Of a stretch of 19,535 bases of DNA, positions 6,798 to 14,310 are shown in pieces; the first letter of the stretch is position 1, and each line of letters begins with the position of its first letter. The position numbers and the translations under genes are program-made. The DNA is from Kiritimatiellia bacterium (lineage in GTDB: Bacteria > Verrucomicrobiota > Kiritimatiellia > RFP12 > DVOR01), in NCBI GenBank assembly GCA_900771325.1, contig CAAGNN010000179.1, forward strand, positions 1 to 19,535, in the 5' to 3' direction. The notes beneath the pieces were generated by a model. The model saw only the letters and a program-made list of their open reading frames with translations, did not search any database and had not been told where the DNA came from.

Positions 6798-9161
6798 CTA
6801 TTGCAGCACATACTGCGAGCCGCTGGGGATGACTGTAAAGCCTTCGACTGTGAGGTTGGCCGCCGTCACTGCGTCGGCCGTGCCATCCTCACCCAAATCA
6901 ATCACCGTGTCCCCGGCCTGCGCGCCCGAGGGCATCGCCACCGTCACCGGGCCCTCCACCGTCAGCGTACCCAGGACCGTCAGGCCGCCCTCCTGCACAT
7001 AGAGCTCGGTGCCCGAGCCAAGGGTGAGGCTTCCGAGAATCGTCACGCCGGTCCCATTGGTCACCTTCAGCGACCCCTGGCGGCTACTCGTCTCCCTAAT
7101 ACTCAGATTGCCACCGAAGCGCCCGGTGCGCCCGCCGGCGAGCTGCAGCGCCACGCCCGTGCTCTCCAAGGTCCCGGCGAACTCGACGCTCTCGCCGGTA
7201 AAGTAAGCACGCCGCTGGGCACCGCCACTCGCGTGGGCCGGAATCTGCACCATTCCCTCGCCGCGCAGGTTGCCCGCCATTGTCACCGTCGTGCCCCATT
7301 TGGCCGCAAAGACCAGCGTGCAATCCTTCGCCACGGTGAGATCCCGATAGGTCCGATGATCCGACCCGCCTTGCCCATAGATTGTCAATGTGCCGCCGGT
7401 CACCTCGATGGACTTCCCGAGCACCTCGGAGTCATTGTAGATTGTCACCGTGAAGTCGCCCGCGCCGCTCTTGCGGAAGGTGCCGCTACGCAGAAGGAAC
7501 TGGGCCGAAAGGGGCCGATCCGGGCTCCCCGAGCCATAGACACCCACCGTCGCGCCATCGGGGATGAAAGCGACCGTGGCCGTGCTGCCGCTCGAGAGCA
7601 AGAAGGCGGCCGTATCCGCCACGGTAAGCGCGCCGTAGCTACCGCTCTGGGCCACCACCTCACCGGCGGCCACATCGGTCTGCGCGGCAACCAACGCATC
7701 GCCGCCAGCCACCGAGAGCGCCGAGGAGCCGGCGTTCAGCGTCAAGAAGTCCAACGCCACCGAGCGGTCCACCGTCAGCGTCCCGTGGCCCAACACCGTC
7801 ACCCTCCCCGTCGTGGGCAGACCGTTCTCCAGATAGGTCCAGGCTCCGGTCGACCACTGTGTCGTGCCGTAGACCGAGAGGGTCGGCACCTGCTCCAAGG
7901 CGAAGCCCAGCCAACCGTTCGGCCCGGTCACCAGCGATGTGGTGGCTTCCTCCCAGCCACTTGCCGTGCAAACCAGCTTAATGTGATTACGCTCGGGCAC
8001 CAGGGGCGTGCAACGGAAGGAAACAGTGCGCTCGGTAGCCGTCGGCGTAAAGCGCAGCGTGCCATCTAGACGGCTCGAGAGCGTCGGGCGCAGCGTGCCC
8101 ACATCCACCGTGCCCAGACTGCCGCGCAGCGTCACGGCGCCGCTGCCCAGGAGCGCACTCGGCGCGAGGGTCAGCACCTTATCCGGCCAAGGGCAGAGCG
8201 CGCACTCGCCCGTCATCGTCACCGCCCCGCCCGAGAGCGTGGCATCCTGCAACGCCAAGAAACTGCAGCGCGTCCACGTCTGCGCCGGCGTGCAACTCCA
8301 GTCTCCGCCATTGAGCACCACGCAGCCGCCCTCAAGCGCCACCTCAATGCCACTACGCATCGGCACGCTCACCGACTTGGCCCGCAGGGTTCCCTCCACC
8401 CGGAGCTCATTGCTGCTGTCGGTCTTCCCGCTATTGAAGATGAGCGCCTCGCTCACGGCCAGGCACCCGCCGGAGGCCACCACCAGCCGCTGGGAGGTCC
8501 AGACATTCACCACCTCGTAATTCCCCGTCACCTCCAGCGTGCCCCCAGTGGCCACCGTCACCCAACTGGTCCGATACTTTTCGGTGGCCGACTTCACCCC
8601 TCCGCTCACCGTCATCTTCCCGGAGACCGTCAGGGCCAGGTTGTTGCAGCAGAGTTCCCCGGCGTAGGCCAACTGTGCGCCGCGCGCCACCGTCAGATGC
8701 AAGTTGTCCTCCCCAGACTGATAAGCCACCGAGAGCCCCGAGAGCTGCCACGCGCCACCGGCCAGCTCCAGTTCATTGTCATTGGCCCCCGTGCCCTGAG
8801 TCGTCAGCGCGCCCAGGTCGCCCCCCACCCCGCCAACCGTCACCCGCGTTCCCGGCGTGAGCACCGTCCCCGCCGTGGCGAAGGCCACGCCCTCATTCAC
8901 CTGCAGCGTCGCCGTCCCTGCGCACGTCACTTGCAGCGACGCGGCCGACAGCGGCACATCAAACGCAATGGTCGCCCCATCTGCTGCGTAGAGCTCCACG
9001 TCATCTCCGCTCTGCACCGCCGCACCCAGGGTCGACCACGCCCCCGAACTAACCGGTGAAGCCGCAGAGCCCACCTGGACGGTTCCACCCCACGCGGCAC
9101 TCCCCACCAGTGCCGCGCCGAACACAACCCCCATCCCAAATCGTAGGCTCTGCAACTTCAT
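6798..9161 (-). CDS. Large secreted autotransporter-like beta-strand repeat protein
   Basis: The start is ATG 9161, with AAAGGTG about 6 bases upstream; the longer frame from 9221 would begin inside the upstream repeat. The protein has 787 residues, a signal peptide (MKLQSLRFGMGVVFGAALVG, cleavage near SAAWG) and then almost only short Gly/Ser/Thr/Val beta strands of the kind annotated as autotransporter-associated repeats. The final 230 residues carry the module shared with two neighbours: NLRGEGMVQIP, VEFAGTL, GRFGGNLSI and the closing GFTVIPSGSQYVLQ. No autotransporter beta-barrel, LPXTG or PEP-CTERM signal is visible at the C-terminus, so how it stays at the surface is unclear. A role in adhesion or as a surface scaffold is inference. 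The TAG stop lies at the edge of a repeat element. Confidence 0.85.
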   Translation of the reverse strand: MKLQSLRFGMGVVFGAALVGSAAWGGTVQVGSAASPVSSGAWSTLGAAVQSGDDVELYAADGATIAFDVPLSAASLQVTCAGTATLQVNEGVAFATAGTVLTPGTRVTVGGVGGDLGALTTQGTGANDNELELAGGAWQLSGLSVAYQSGEDNLHLTVARGAQLAYAGELCCNNLALTVSGKMTVSGGVKSATEKYRTSWVTVATGGTLEVTGNYEVVNVWTSQRLVVASGGCLAVSEALIFNSGKTDSSNELRVEGTLRAKSVSVPMRSGIEVALEGGCVVLNGGDWSCTPAQTWTRCSFLALQDATLSGGAVTMTGECALCPWPDKVLTLAPSALLGSGAVTLRGSLGTVDVGTLRPTLSSRLDGTLRFTPTATERTVSFRCTPLVPERNHIKLVCTASGWEEATTSLVTGPNGWLGFALEQVPTLSVYGTTQWSTGAWTYLENGLPTTGRVTVLGHGTLTVDRSVALDFLTLNAGSSALSVAGGDALVAAQTDVAAGEVVAQSGSYGALTVADTAAFLLSSGSTATVAFIPDGATVGVYGSGSPDRPLSAQFLLRSGTFRKSGAGDFTVTIYNDSEVLGKSIEVTGGTLTIYGQGGSDHRTYRDLTVAKDCTLVFAAKWGTTVTMAGNLRGEGMVQIPAHASGGAQRRAYFTGESVEFAGTLESTGVALQLAGGRTGRFGGNLSIRETSSRQGSLKVTNGTGVTILGSLTLGSGTELYVQEGGLTVLGTLTVEGPVTVAMPSGAQAGDTVIDLGEDGTADAVTAANLTVEGFTVIPSGSQYVLQ

Positions 9162-9183
9162 CGTGAACACCTTTGTTGATTGA

Positions 9184-9329
9184 GAGTCGACAGTTATCAG
9201 TCGACAGTTGACAGGACGCACTGCGTGCGACTGGCGTTATTGGCGTTCCAGGTCAGCGACTTCACAGTTTCTTCCTTCCGCCTGCCCGTCGCGTAAGCGC
9301 ACTATCGACTGTCCACTGTTCTCTGTCGA
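9184..9329. repeat. GACAG-armed inverted repeat element, copy 2 (divergent)
   Basis: The left arm starts GTCGACAGTTATCAGTCGAC and the right arm, read on the minus strand, starts GTCGACAGAGAACAGTGGAC. I count roughly 22 of 29 matching positions. The inner word CCGTCGCGTAAGCG near the right arm is identical to that in copy 1. The right end abuts the TAG at 9330-9332. The left end reaches to about 20 bases before the ATG at 9161, so any promoter for the large beta-strand gene must lie inside or upstream of this element. Confidence 0.75.
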
Positions 9330-10700
9330 CTACTTCGTTGCCTTCACCCGCACGCGGACGCCGTGCGTGCCCAGCCCCTCAAGGACGAGGCCCCTGAGCA
9401 CGACCGAGTCCACCGGCGTGCCTGCCTCGATCGTGGTCTTGGCCAGGGGCACAGCGTCCTCCGCGATGATGCCATCTTCGCCCACCTCGTAGGCTACCAC
9501 GGTGACCCACTCGGCAAAGGCCGCACCGGTCGGACCCTCCACCTTGGCCGTCACCTGCCACTTCCCGTTCCAGGGGGTTTCCGAGTCATCGGCGGCAATA
9601 TCCGCCACGCCAAACTCGTAGCGAATCGTCAGCGTCTGCGTCTCGGCTGTCGCCTCGACCACACCCTCGAAGCACCCGAGCACATTGTTGACCTCCGTCA
9701 CCGTCGGTGCCGAAGCGCTCTCCGCGCCCTTGGTCTGCAGAAGCACCTGCGAGACTTCGCTCAACTGCGCCGCCTCGGCCGCCGCCACGAGCTCGTTGGA
9801 GGCCTCCGTGGAGTAAGTCGCCTCATCGCCCGCTTCGGGCTCGGAGGGCTTAACCGCCGGCAGCGAGACATCCCAGCGCAGGACATAGGCACTCCCCTCG
9901 GCCTTGACCGAGTAGCCTTCCGGCACGCCGGTGAACTGCGCTGCCGTCTCATTGGTGGCCGCAGTCGCCGTTAAGGTGACCAAGGCGAAACCATCCTTGA
10001 CCCCCTCGCCGAGAGTCACCGGCACCAAGCCATTCGCCGTGAAGGTGCCACCAACCGTCAACGCGCCACCGGCCGAGAGGTCAAGCCCCACCCCATCGCC
10101 CAGCGTCACATCGCCGGCCACGGTCACGCCACCAGCGCGCTGAATGGTCAACATCACATCCTCCCCATTCTTCTCAAGCGTTGCCGAGCCGCCAAACGAG
10201 CCGGACGAAGCGCTTCCAAAGACGAGGCTCGAGGCCGCACAGTTGAGCGTGCCCGTGAAGTCCGTCGCCTCGCCGTCAATGACGAACTGCCGCAAACCAG
10301 ACTGCGCGCCTTTTGCAGTGCGAATGGTGCCCTCACCCCGGAGCGTCTCGCTCACAGCGAAATGGACCACCCACTCAACTGCCACCGTTGTATCTGCCCC
10401 AATCGTAATCGCCGTTCCCTTGGTGTGGAAGCGGGGCCCCTTACTCGTCCAGGTGCCACCGGTCACCTCCAAAGTTCCCCCGGTCAACAGGCAGTTCGTC
10501 TTATTGCTTCTTTCGCAGCCGAAGTGCAAAGTGTCAGTATTCGTACTATTGCCTGCGTTATTATCCACCAACGCCCCCCTCCATCGAGTCAAGCGCAAAA
10601 TTGGCCTTTTTTGGCCCAAGCCCAGCCCCCCTTCCCGCCCGAGATGGCACCGCAGGAGGAAACCACAGAGAACACAGAGAGCACAAAGAAAGGCACGCAA
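9330..10700 (-). pseudogene. Beta-strand module protein, probably truncated at the 5' end
   Basis: The reading frame is open for 456 codons but has no ATG near its 5' end. The first possible start is TTG at 10700, inside a short-period repeat that is non-coding elsewhere, with no ribosome binding site. Protein-like sequence begins only at about VDNNAGNSTNTDTLHFG (near 10565). From there it has the beta module (TLRGEGTIRT, TDFTGTL, GSFGGSATL, closing GYSVKAEGSAYVLRWD). A different C-terminal domain of about 185 residues follows, with ASAPTVTEVNNVLGCFEG, LTIRYEFGVADI and THGVRVRVKATK. I do not recognise that domain. No signal peptide is convincing: the Cys/Leu-rich start comes from repeat DNA. 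It could be a fragment of a larger surface protein whose 5' part was replaced by repeats. If expressed from a GTG or TTG near 10575 it would be cytoplasmic. Confidence 0.6.
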
Positions 10701-10703
10701 AGG
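10660..10703. repeat. Short-period ACAGAGA-type tract
   Basis: The sequence AACCACAGAGAACACAGAGA with its continuation is a degenerate short-period tract of a kind I have seen in intergenic DNA of many unrelated bacteria. It marks the junction between the truncated beta-strand gene and the non-coding region. Its style (short words around ACAG or GAAC) matches the TGACAGA tract at 561-595 and the GGTGAAC tract at 11014-11043. Confidence 0.5.
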
Positions 10704-10762
10704 CTAACATTGTGGCTTTGCACAGGCCTGCCCACTTTCACATCCGGCCCGGGGGAAAAGCG

Positions 10763-10938
10763 CACCCGCCCCGGGTCGAGGGCCAACCCGGGCCTACTTC
10801 GAGGCCAACCCGGGGCGGATGCGAGGCCAACCCGGGGCGGATGCGAAGTGAACCCGGGGCGGATGCGAAGCGAACCCGGGGCGGATGCGAAGCGAACCCG
10901 GGGCGGATGCGAAGTGACCCCGGGGCGGATGCGCGGGG
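10763..10938. repeat. 22-bp direct repeat array 1 (eight units)
   Basis: Eight 22-bp units start at 10763, 10785, 10807, 10829, 10851, 10873, 10895 and 10917. The consensus is a fixed half, AACCCGGGGCGG, and a second half of 10 bases that varies by unit (mostly ATGCGAAGCG, ATGCGAAGTG or ATGCGAGGCC). The two outer units at each end are more degenerate. Because 22 is not a multiple of 3, all three frames read the same 22-residue peptide cycle, which explains the long spurious frames across it. It is too short and too regular for a CRISPR. Confidence 0.9.
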
Positions 10939-10949
10939 GGCTTGGGGGG

Positions 10950-11157
10950 GACTCCCCCAACGGCCCTTGCGGCAACGCGCGGCAGCGCGTTGCCGCTGCG
11001 CGTGCCAAAGGAGGTGAACGGTGAACAGAGAACGGTGAACGGTAAAGCAAAGCCGAAGTGCCCGCAGGGCACTTCGGCCGGGGTGGAGCGCACCGCGCTC
11101 CCGAGGTGCAGGGCGAGTAGCCCTGCCGAGGGGCGTGGGGGCGAGTAGCCTCCACAC
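10950..11157. repeat. Tandem-hairpin intergenic element, copy 2
   Basis: It starts with CCAACGGCCCTTGCGG, then a hairpin with a perfect 10-bp stem (GGCAACGCGC and GCGCGTTGCC, about 10971-10994), a GGTGAAC short-period tract (11014-11043) and hairpins B (11053-11077), C (11085-11101), D (11108-11126) and E (11135-11155). Compared with copy 1, stem B has changed on both arms and remains fully paired. The uppP stop TAA lies 6 bases after the aligned end, so on the minus strand this is the first thing transcribed after uppP and the five-gene block. Confidence 0.85.
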
Positions 11158-11163
11158 GCGGCG

Positions 11164-11958
11164 TTAGAGGAGGCAGAGGGCGGCGAGGCCGAGGAGGAGG
11201 CAGTAGGGGCCGAAGAGCCAGAAGCGGTCGCGATTGAGGAGGCGAACCATCCAGGCGACGCTGGCGTAGCCGACGGCGGCAGCGGTGAGGAAGCCGAGGG
11301 CGGCGAGACCGGGGGTCAGGCCGGCGAAGGCGCTCTCGCCGTCGGAGCCGAGGGCCTTAAGGAGGTGGAGGGCGTTGCCGGCCAGGATGATCGGAACAAC
11401 CATCAGGAAGGAGAAGGCGGCGGCCTGCTCGCGGTCGAGACCCAGGAAACGGGCGACGGAGAGGGTCGAGCCGCTGCGGGAGATACCCGGGAGCATCGCG
11501 AATGCCTGGGCGATACCCATCGCGAGGGCCGCGCGCCAGGAGACGGGACGGCGGAGGTCGCGACCGAGGAAGCGGGTGGAGAGGAGGAGGAGACCGGTAA
11601 AGAGAAGGGCGGCGGCGACGAAGCGGGGGCTCTCGGCGAGGGCCTCGAGGCGCTCTTCGGCGGCGAGACCCAGCACCACGGCGGGGATCATCGAGAGGAG
11701 GACGGCCCCGGCGAAGCGCCAGGCCTCGGCGTCTCGGCGGAAGAGGCCGAGGAGGGTCTTGGCGATGAAGGCGCGGTAGTAGGCGAAGACGGCGAGGAGG
11801 GTGCCGGCGTGGAGGAGGAGCTCGACACCCAGGCCGCTGATGGCCTTGAAGCCGAGGAGCTCTTTGGCCAGGACGAGGTGCCCGGAAGAGCTGACGGGGA
11901 GGAACTCGGTGAGGCCTTGGACGGCGGCGAGGAGGAGCATCTTGAGGGCGTCGGTCAT
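11164..11958 (-). CDS. uppP: Undecaprenyl-diphosphatase UppP (BacA)
   Basis: This membrane phosphatase converts undecaprenyl diphosphate to the monophosphate carrier used for peptidoglycan and other envelope polymers. Both family signatures are clear: QGLTEFLPVSSSGHL at residues 14-28 and PGISRSGST at 157-165, in a protein of 264 residues with several hydrophobic helices, the normal size. ATG 11958 follows the protease stop by 9 bases. It is the last gene of the block coaE-rho-ubiA-M16-uppP and is followed directly by the tandem-hairpin element. The UbiA-like gene of the same block also uses a polyprenyl phosphate, which makes a shared role in lipid-carrier metabolism plausible (inference). 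Confidence 0.96.
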   Translation of the reverse strand: MTDALKMLLLAAVQGLTEFLPVSSSGHLVLAKELLGFKAISGLGVELLLHAGTLLAVFAYYRAFIAKTLLGLFRRDAEAWRFAGAVLLSMIPAVVLGLAAEERLEALAESPRFVAAALLFTGLLLLSTRFLGRDLRRPVSWRAALAMGIAQAFAMLPGISRSGSTLSVARFLGLDREQAAAFSFLMVVPIILAGNALHLLKALGSDGESAFAGLTPGLAALGFLTAAAVGYASVAWMVRLLNRDRFWLFGPYCLLLGLAALCLL

Positions 11959-11967
11959 AGCGGGAAC

Positions 11968-13239
11968 CTAGTGGATGAGGCGGCCCCAGGCGGCGGCCGG
12001 GGAGCGGGTGCCTTCGGGGAGGATGGCGGTGAGGGCGAGATTGCCGGGGGAGAAGACCTGCTCGGCGCAGGCGCGGATCTCCTCGGCCGTGATGGCGCGT
12101 AGTTGGGCGAGGCGCGCGGCGGGGTCGACCGGCAGACCGAAGAGGGTGCGGCTGGCGACGAACCAGAGGGGCGCCTCGTCGAGGCGGAGGCGGAAGCGGC
12201 CGCAGAGGTAATCGCGCGTGCGGCGGAGTTCGGCGGCGCTGAGGGGTTTGGAGGCCACGCGGCGGCACTCGGCGAGGATGGCGCGGGCGCAGGTGAGGGC
12301 CTGGTCGGGGGCGCAGCCGGCGGTGATGGCCAGCAGGCCGCAGTCGGTCATCTGCGAGATGCCGCTGGAGATGTTGTAGCAGAGGCCGCGCTTCTCGCGG
12401 ATGCTCTGGAAGAGGCGGCTCATCATCGTCTCGCCCAGGAGGCAGGAGAGGGCCGCGAGGGCGGGCGGGTTCTCGACGGCTTGCCAGGGGCCGGTGCGCC
12501 AGCCGAGGGCGAGCTGGGCCTGCTGGATGCCGGCGCGGCGCTCGACGCAGAGGGGGTCGAGGGGGATGGCGCGGGAGAAGGGCTCGGGCTCGCGCAAGGT
12601 GGGCGCAGCGGTGAGGTGATGTGTGAGGCGCTCGACGTCGGCCACGCAGCGCGCGGGGTCGATGCGGCCAACGAAGGCGAAGAGGGTGCGGCTGGGGGCG
12701 TATTGGCCGCGCCAGTAGCTCAGGAGCGCCTCGCGCGGCATCGAGCGGATGCCCTCGAGCGTGCCGAGGATGGGGCGACCGAGGGGGTGGCCCGACCAGA
12801 TTTGCGCGACGAGGCGGTCGACGGCCACGCTGTCGGGCTGGTCGTCGTACATCCGGATCTCTTCGCAGATGACCTGGCGCTCGCGGTCGAGCTCCTTCGG
12901 GTCGAAGGTGGCGTGGTAGAAGAGGTCGGTGAGGACGTCGAGGGCGACGGCGGCCTTGTCGTATGGCACCTTGGCGTAGTAGCAGGTGTGGTCGCGGTCG
13001 GTGTAGGCGTTGAGGGAACCGCCCTGGCCCTCGATGGCCTGGGTGAGGGCCTTGGCCGAGCGGCGCTCGGTTCCCTTGAAGAGCATGTGCTCGATGAAGT
13101 GGCTAGCGCCGTTCACGGCCTCCCACTCGTTGCGCGCGCCGACGCGGGCGTAGATGGCCACGCGCACGCTCTCGGCGTCGGGCTTGGGGAGGGTGAGGAC
13201 GCGGATGCCGTTGGGCAGCGTCGTGAGCTGGTGCGTCAT
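11968..13239 (-). CDS. M16 family zinc metalloprotease (processing-peptidase-like)
   Basis: The inverted zinc motif HFIEH (His47, Glu50, His51) is followed about 76 residues later by the third ligand in QVICEEI (Glu127), as in catalytic M16 subunits. The 423 residues cover the usual two homologous halves. The second half has RREKRGLCYNIS-type sequence (SIREKRGLCYNISSG), typical of the bacterial PqqL/mitochondrial processing peptidase-like group. There is no signal peptide, so it is probably cytoplasmic. The ATG at 13239 is 3 bases after the UbiA stop and lacks a clear ribosome binding site, so translation probably depends on coupling. Substrates are unknown. Confidence 0.93.
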   Translation of the reverse strand: MTHQLTTLPNGIRVLTLPKPDAESVRVAIYARVGARNEWEAVNGASHFIEHMLFKGTERRSAKALTQAIEGQGGSLNAYTDRDHTCYYAKVPYDKAAVALDVLTDLFYHATFDPKELDRERQVICEEIRMYDDQPDSVAVDRLVAQIWSGHPLGRPILGTLEGIRSMPREALLSYWRGQYAPSRTLFAFVGRIDPARCVADVERLTHHLTAAPTLREPEPFSRAIPLDPLCVERRAGIQQAQLALGWRTGPWQAVENPPALAALSCLLGETMMSRLFQSIREKRGLCYNISSGISQMTDCGLLAITAGCAPDQALTCARAILAECRRVASKPLSAAELRRTRDYLCGRFRLRLDEAPLWFVASRTLFGLPVDPAARLAQLRAITAEEIRACAEQVFSPGNLALTAILPEGTRSPAAAWGRLIH

Positions 13240-13242
13240 AAA

Positions 13243-14286
13243 CTAGCGCAAGAGGGCCACGCAGAGGGTAAGCCAGGCGACCAGGGTGCAGAGCAGGGGC
13301 GGGTCGCGGAAGAGGGCGCTCTCGGGGTTGCCGGTGGCGCGCTCGCCGTAGGTCAAGCGCAGGAAGCGGAAGAGACCGAAGAGGACGAGCGGGAGGAGCC
13401 AGATGAGCGCGTTGGTGCCGAACTTCGCGGCGGTGGCCGGGGCGCAGGCGTAGAGGCCGTAGGCAGTGACGGTGCCGGCGGCGGTGAGGACGATCTCGAG
13501 GTCGAGGATGCGCCCCTCGGCGGCCGGCAGCTGCGGGGAGGTCTTGAGGAAGCTCTGCGCGCGGCGCTTGCACAGCGCCACGAAGAGCGCGCCCAGGAAG
13601 ACGCACAGCAGCAGCCAGAACGAGCACGCCACCTCGATGGCCAGCGCGCCGGCCAAGGCCCGCAGGACGAAGCCCGCGGCCACGGTCATCGCCGCAATCT
13701 CGGTGCCCAGCCGCCGCGCCACAAAGGTGTAGAAGGGCTGGAGGAGCGCGTAGGCCGCCGCCACCCAGAGGAAGGGCGAGGCGAAGCCGTGCTCGCGCCC
13801 CACCTGCCAGGCCGCCGCCAAGCCTAGCACCAAGCAGCACCCCAGCAGGACGCCGGCGGCACCGGCGGAGACCTTGCGGGCGGCCAGGGGGCGATCCTTG
13901 CGCAGAGGGTTGCGCGCGTCGCTGGCGAAGTCGGCCAGATCGTTGAGCACGTAGGCCGCACCGGAGAGGAGGACAAAGGCGATGAAAGCCAGGCCCAGGC
14001 GCTCTTGGAGGTAGATGGGGTCCCAGGGGCTCGAGCAGGGACAGGCGTTGGCGCGGGCGGCCTTGTCGAAGAAGGCGAAGAAGGGCGCGGCCAGGAGGAG
14101 CAGGTTCTTGACCCACTGCCCGGGGCGCAGGCACTTGACCAGGTCGACGAGGCGGTTGGTGTAGAGCGCCTCGCAGCCCTCGTGGTCGGACCAGTCGGCG
14201 CTTTCGCCGAAGGTGCGCGAGGCGCTCTTGCGGGGCTTGGCCGAGCGGTGGTAGACGCGCCCGGCGTTCTTGCGATTGTCAGCCAT
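13243..14286 (-). CDS. UbiA-type prenyltransferase, decaprenyl-phosphate phosphoribosyltransferase-like
   Basis: The ATG at 14286 has AAGGAG 8 bases upstream. After a polar N-terminal stretch of about 45 residues comes LRPGQWVKNLLLLAAPFF, which is typical of the UbiA branch that includes decaprenyl-phosphate phosphoribosyltransferase (DPPR synthase). The first Asp-rich motif is intact (NDLADFASD, residues 115-123, followed by RKDRPLAARKVS), and FVLRALAGALAI and ALCKRRAQSF also fit this branch. About eight or nine membrane helices are visible. In relatives I recall, an Asp precedes the VLAAGFVLR helix (LLDV). Here that stretch reads TEIAAMTVAAGF, so the second acidic motif is altered or shifted to Glu196. 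The likely role is to load a phosphoribosyl or similar group onto a polyprenyl phosphate in the membrane, but substrate assignment is tentative. Confidence 0.82.
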   Translation of the reverse strand: MADNRKNAGRVYHRSAKPRKSASRTFGESADWSDHEGCEALYTNRLVDLVKCLRPGQWVKNLLLLAAPFFAFFDKAARANACPCSSPWDPIYLQERLGLAFIAFVLLSGAAYVLNDLADFASDARNPLRKDRPLAARKVSAGAAGVLLGCCLVLGLAAAWQVGREHGFASPFLWVAAAYALLQPFYTFVARRLGTEIAAMTVAAGFVLRALAGALAIEVACSFWLLLCVFLGALFVALCKRRAQSFLKTSPQLPAAEGRILDLEIVLTAAGTVTAYGLYACAPATAAKFGTNALIWLLPLVLFGLFRFLRLTYGERATGNPESALFRDPPLLCTLVAWLTLCVALLR

Positions 14287-14310
14287 AGGGGTTCTCCTTG
14301 CGGGCGGCGC

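Noticed and set aside
10763..10938. CRISPR array
   Set aside because: The period is only 22 bp with a 12-bp fixed part, the variable parts repeat among units, and no cas gene is present.
10589..11155. Possible protein gene across the 22-bp array and hairpin element (188 codons, minus strand)
   Set aside because: The frame is open only because a 22-bp repeat reads the same peptide in all frames. It crosses palindromes and has no start signals or family resemblance.
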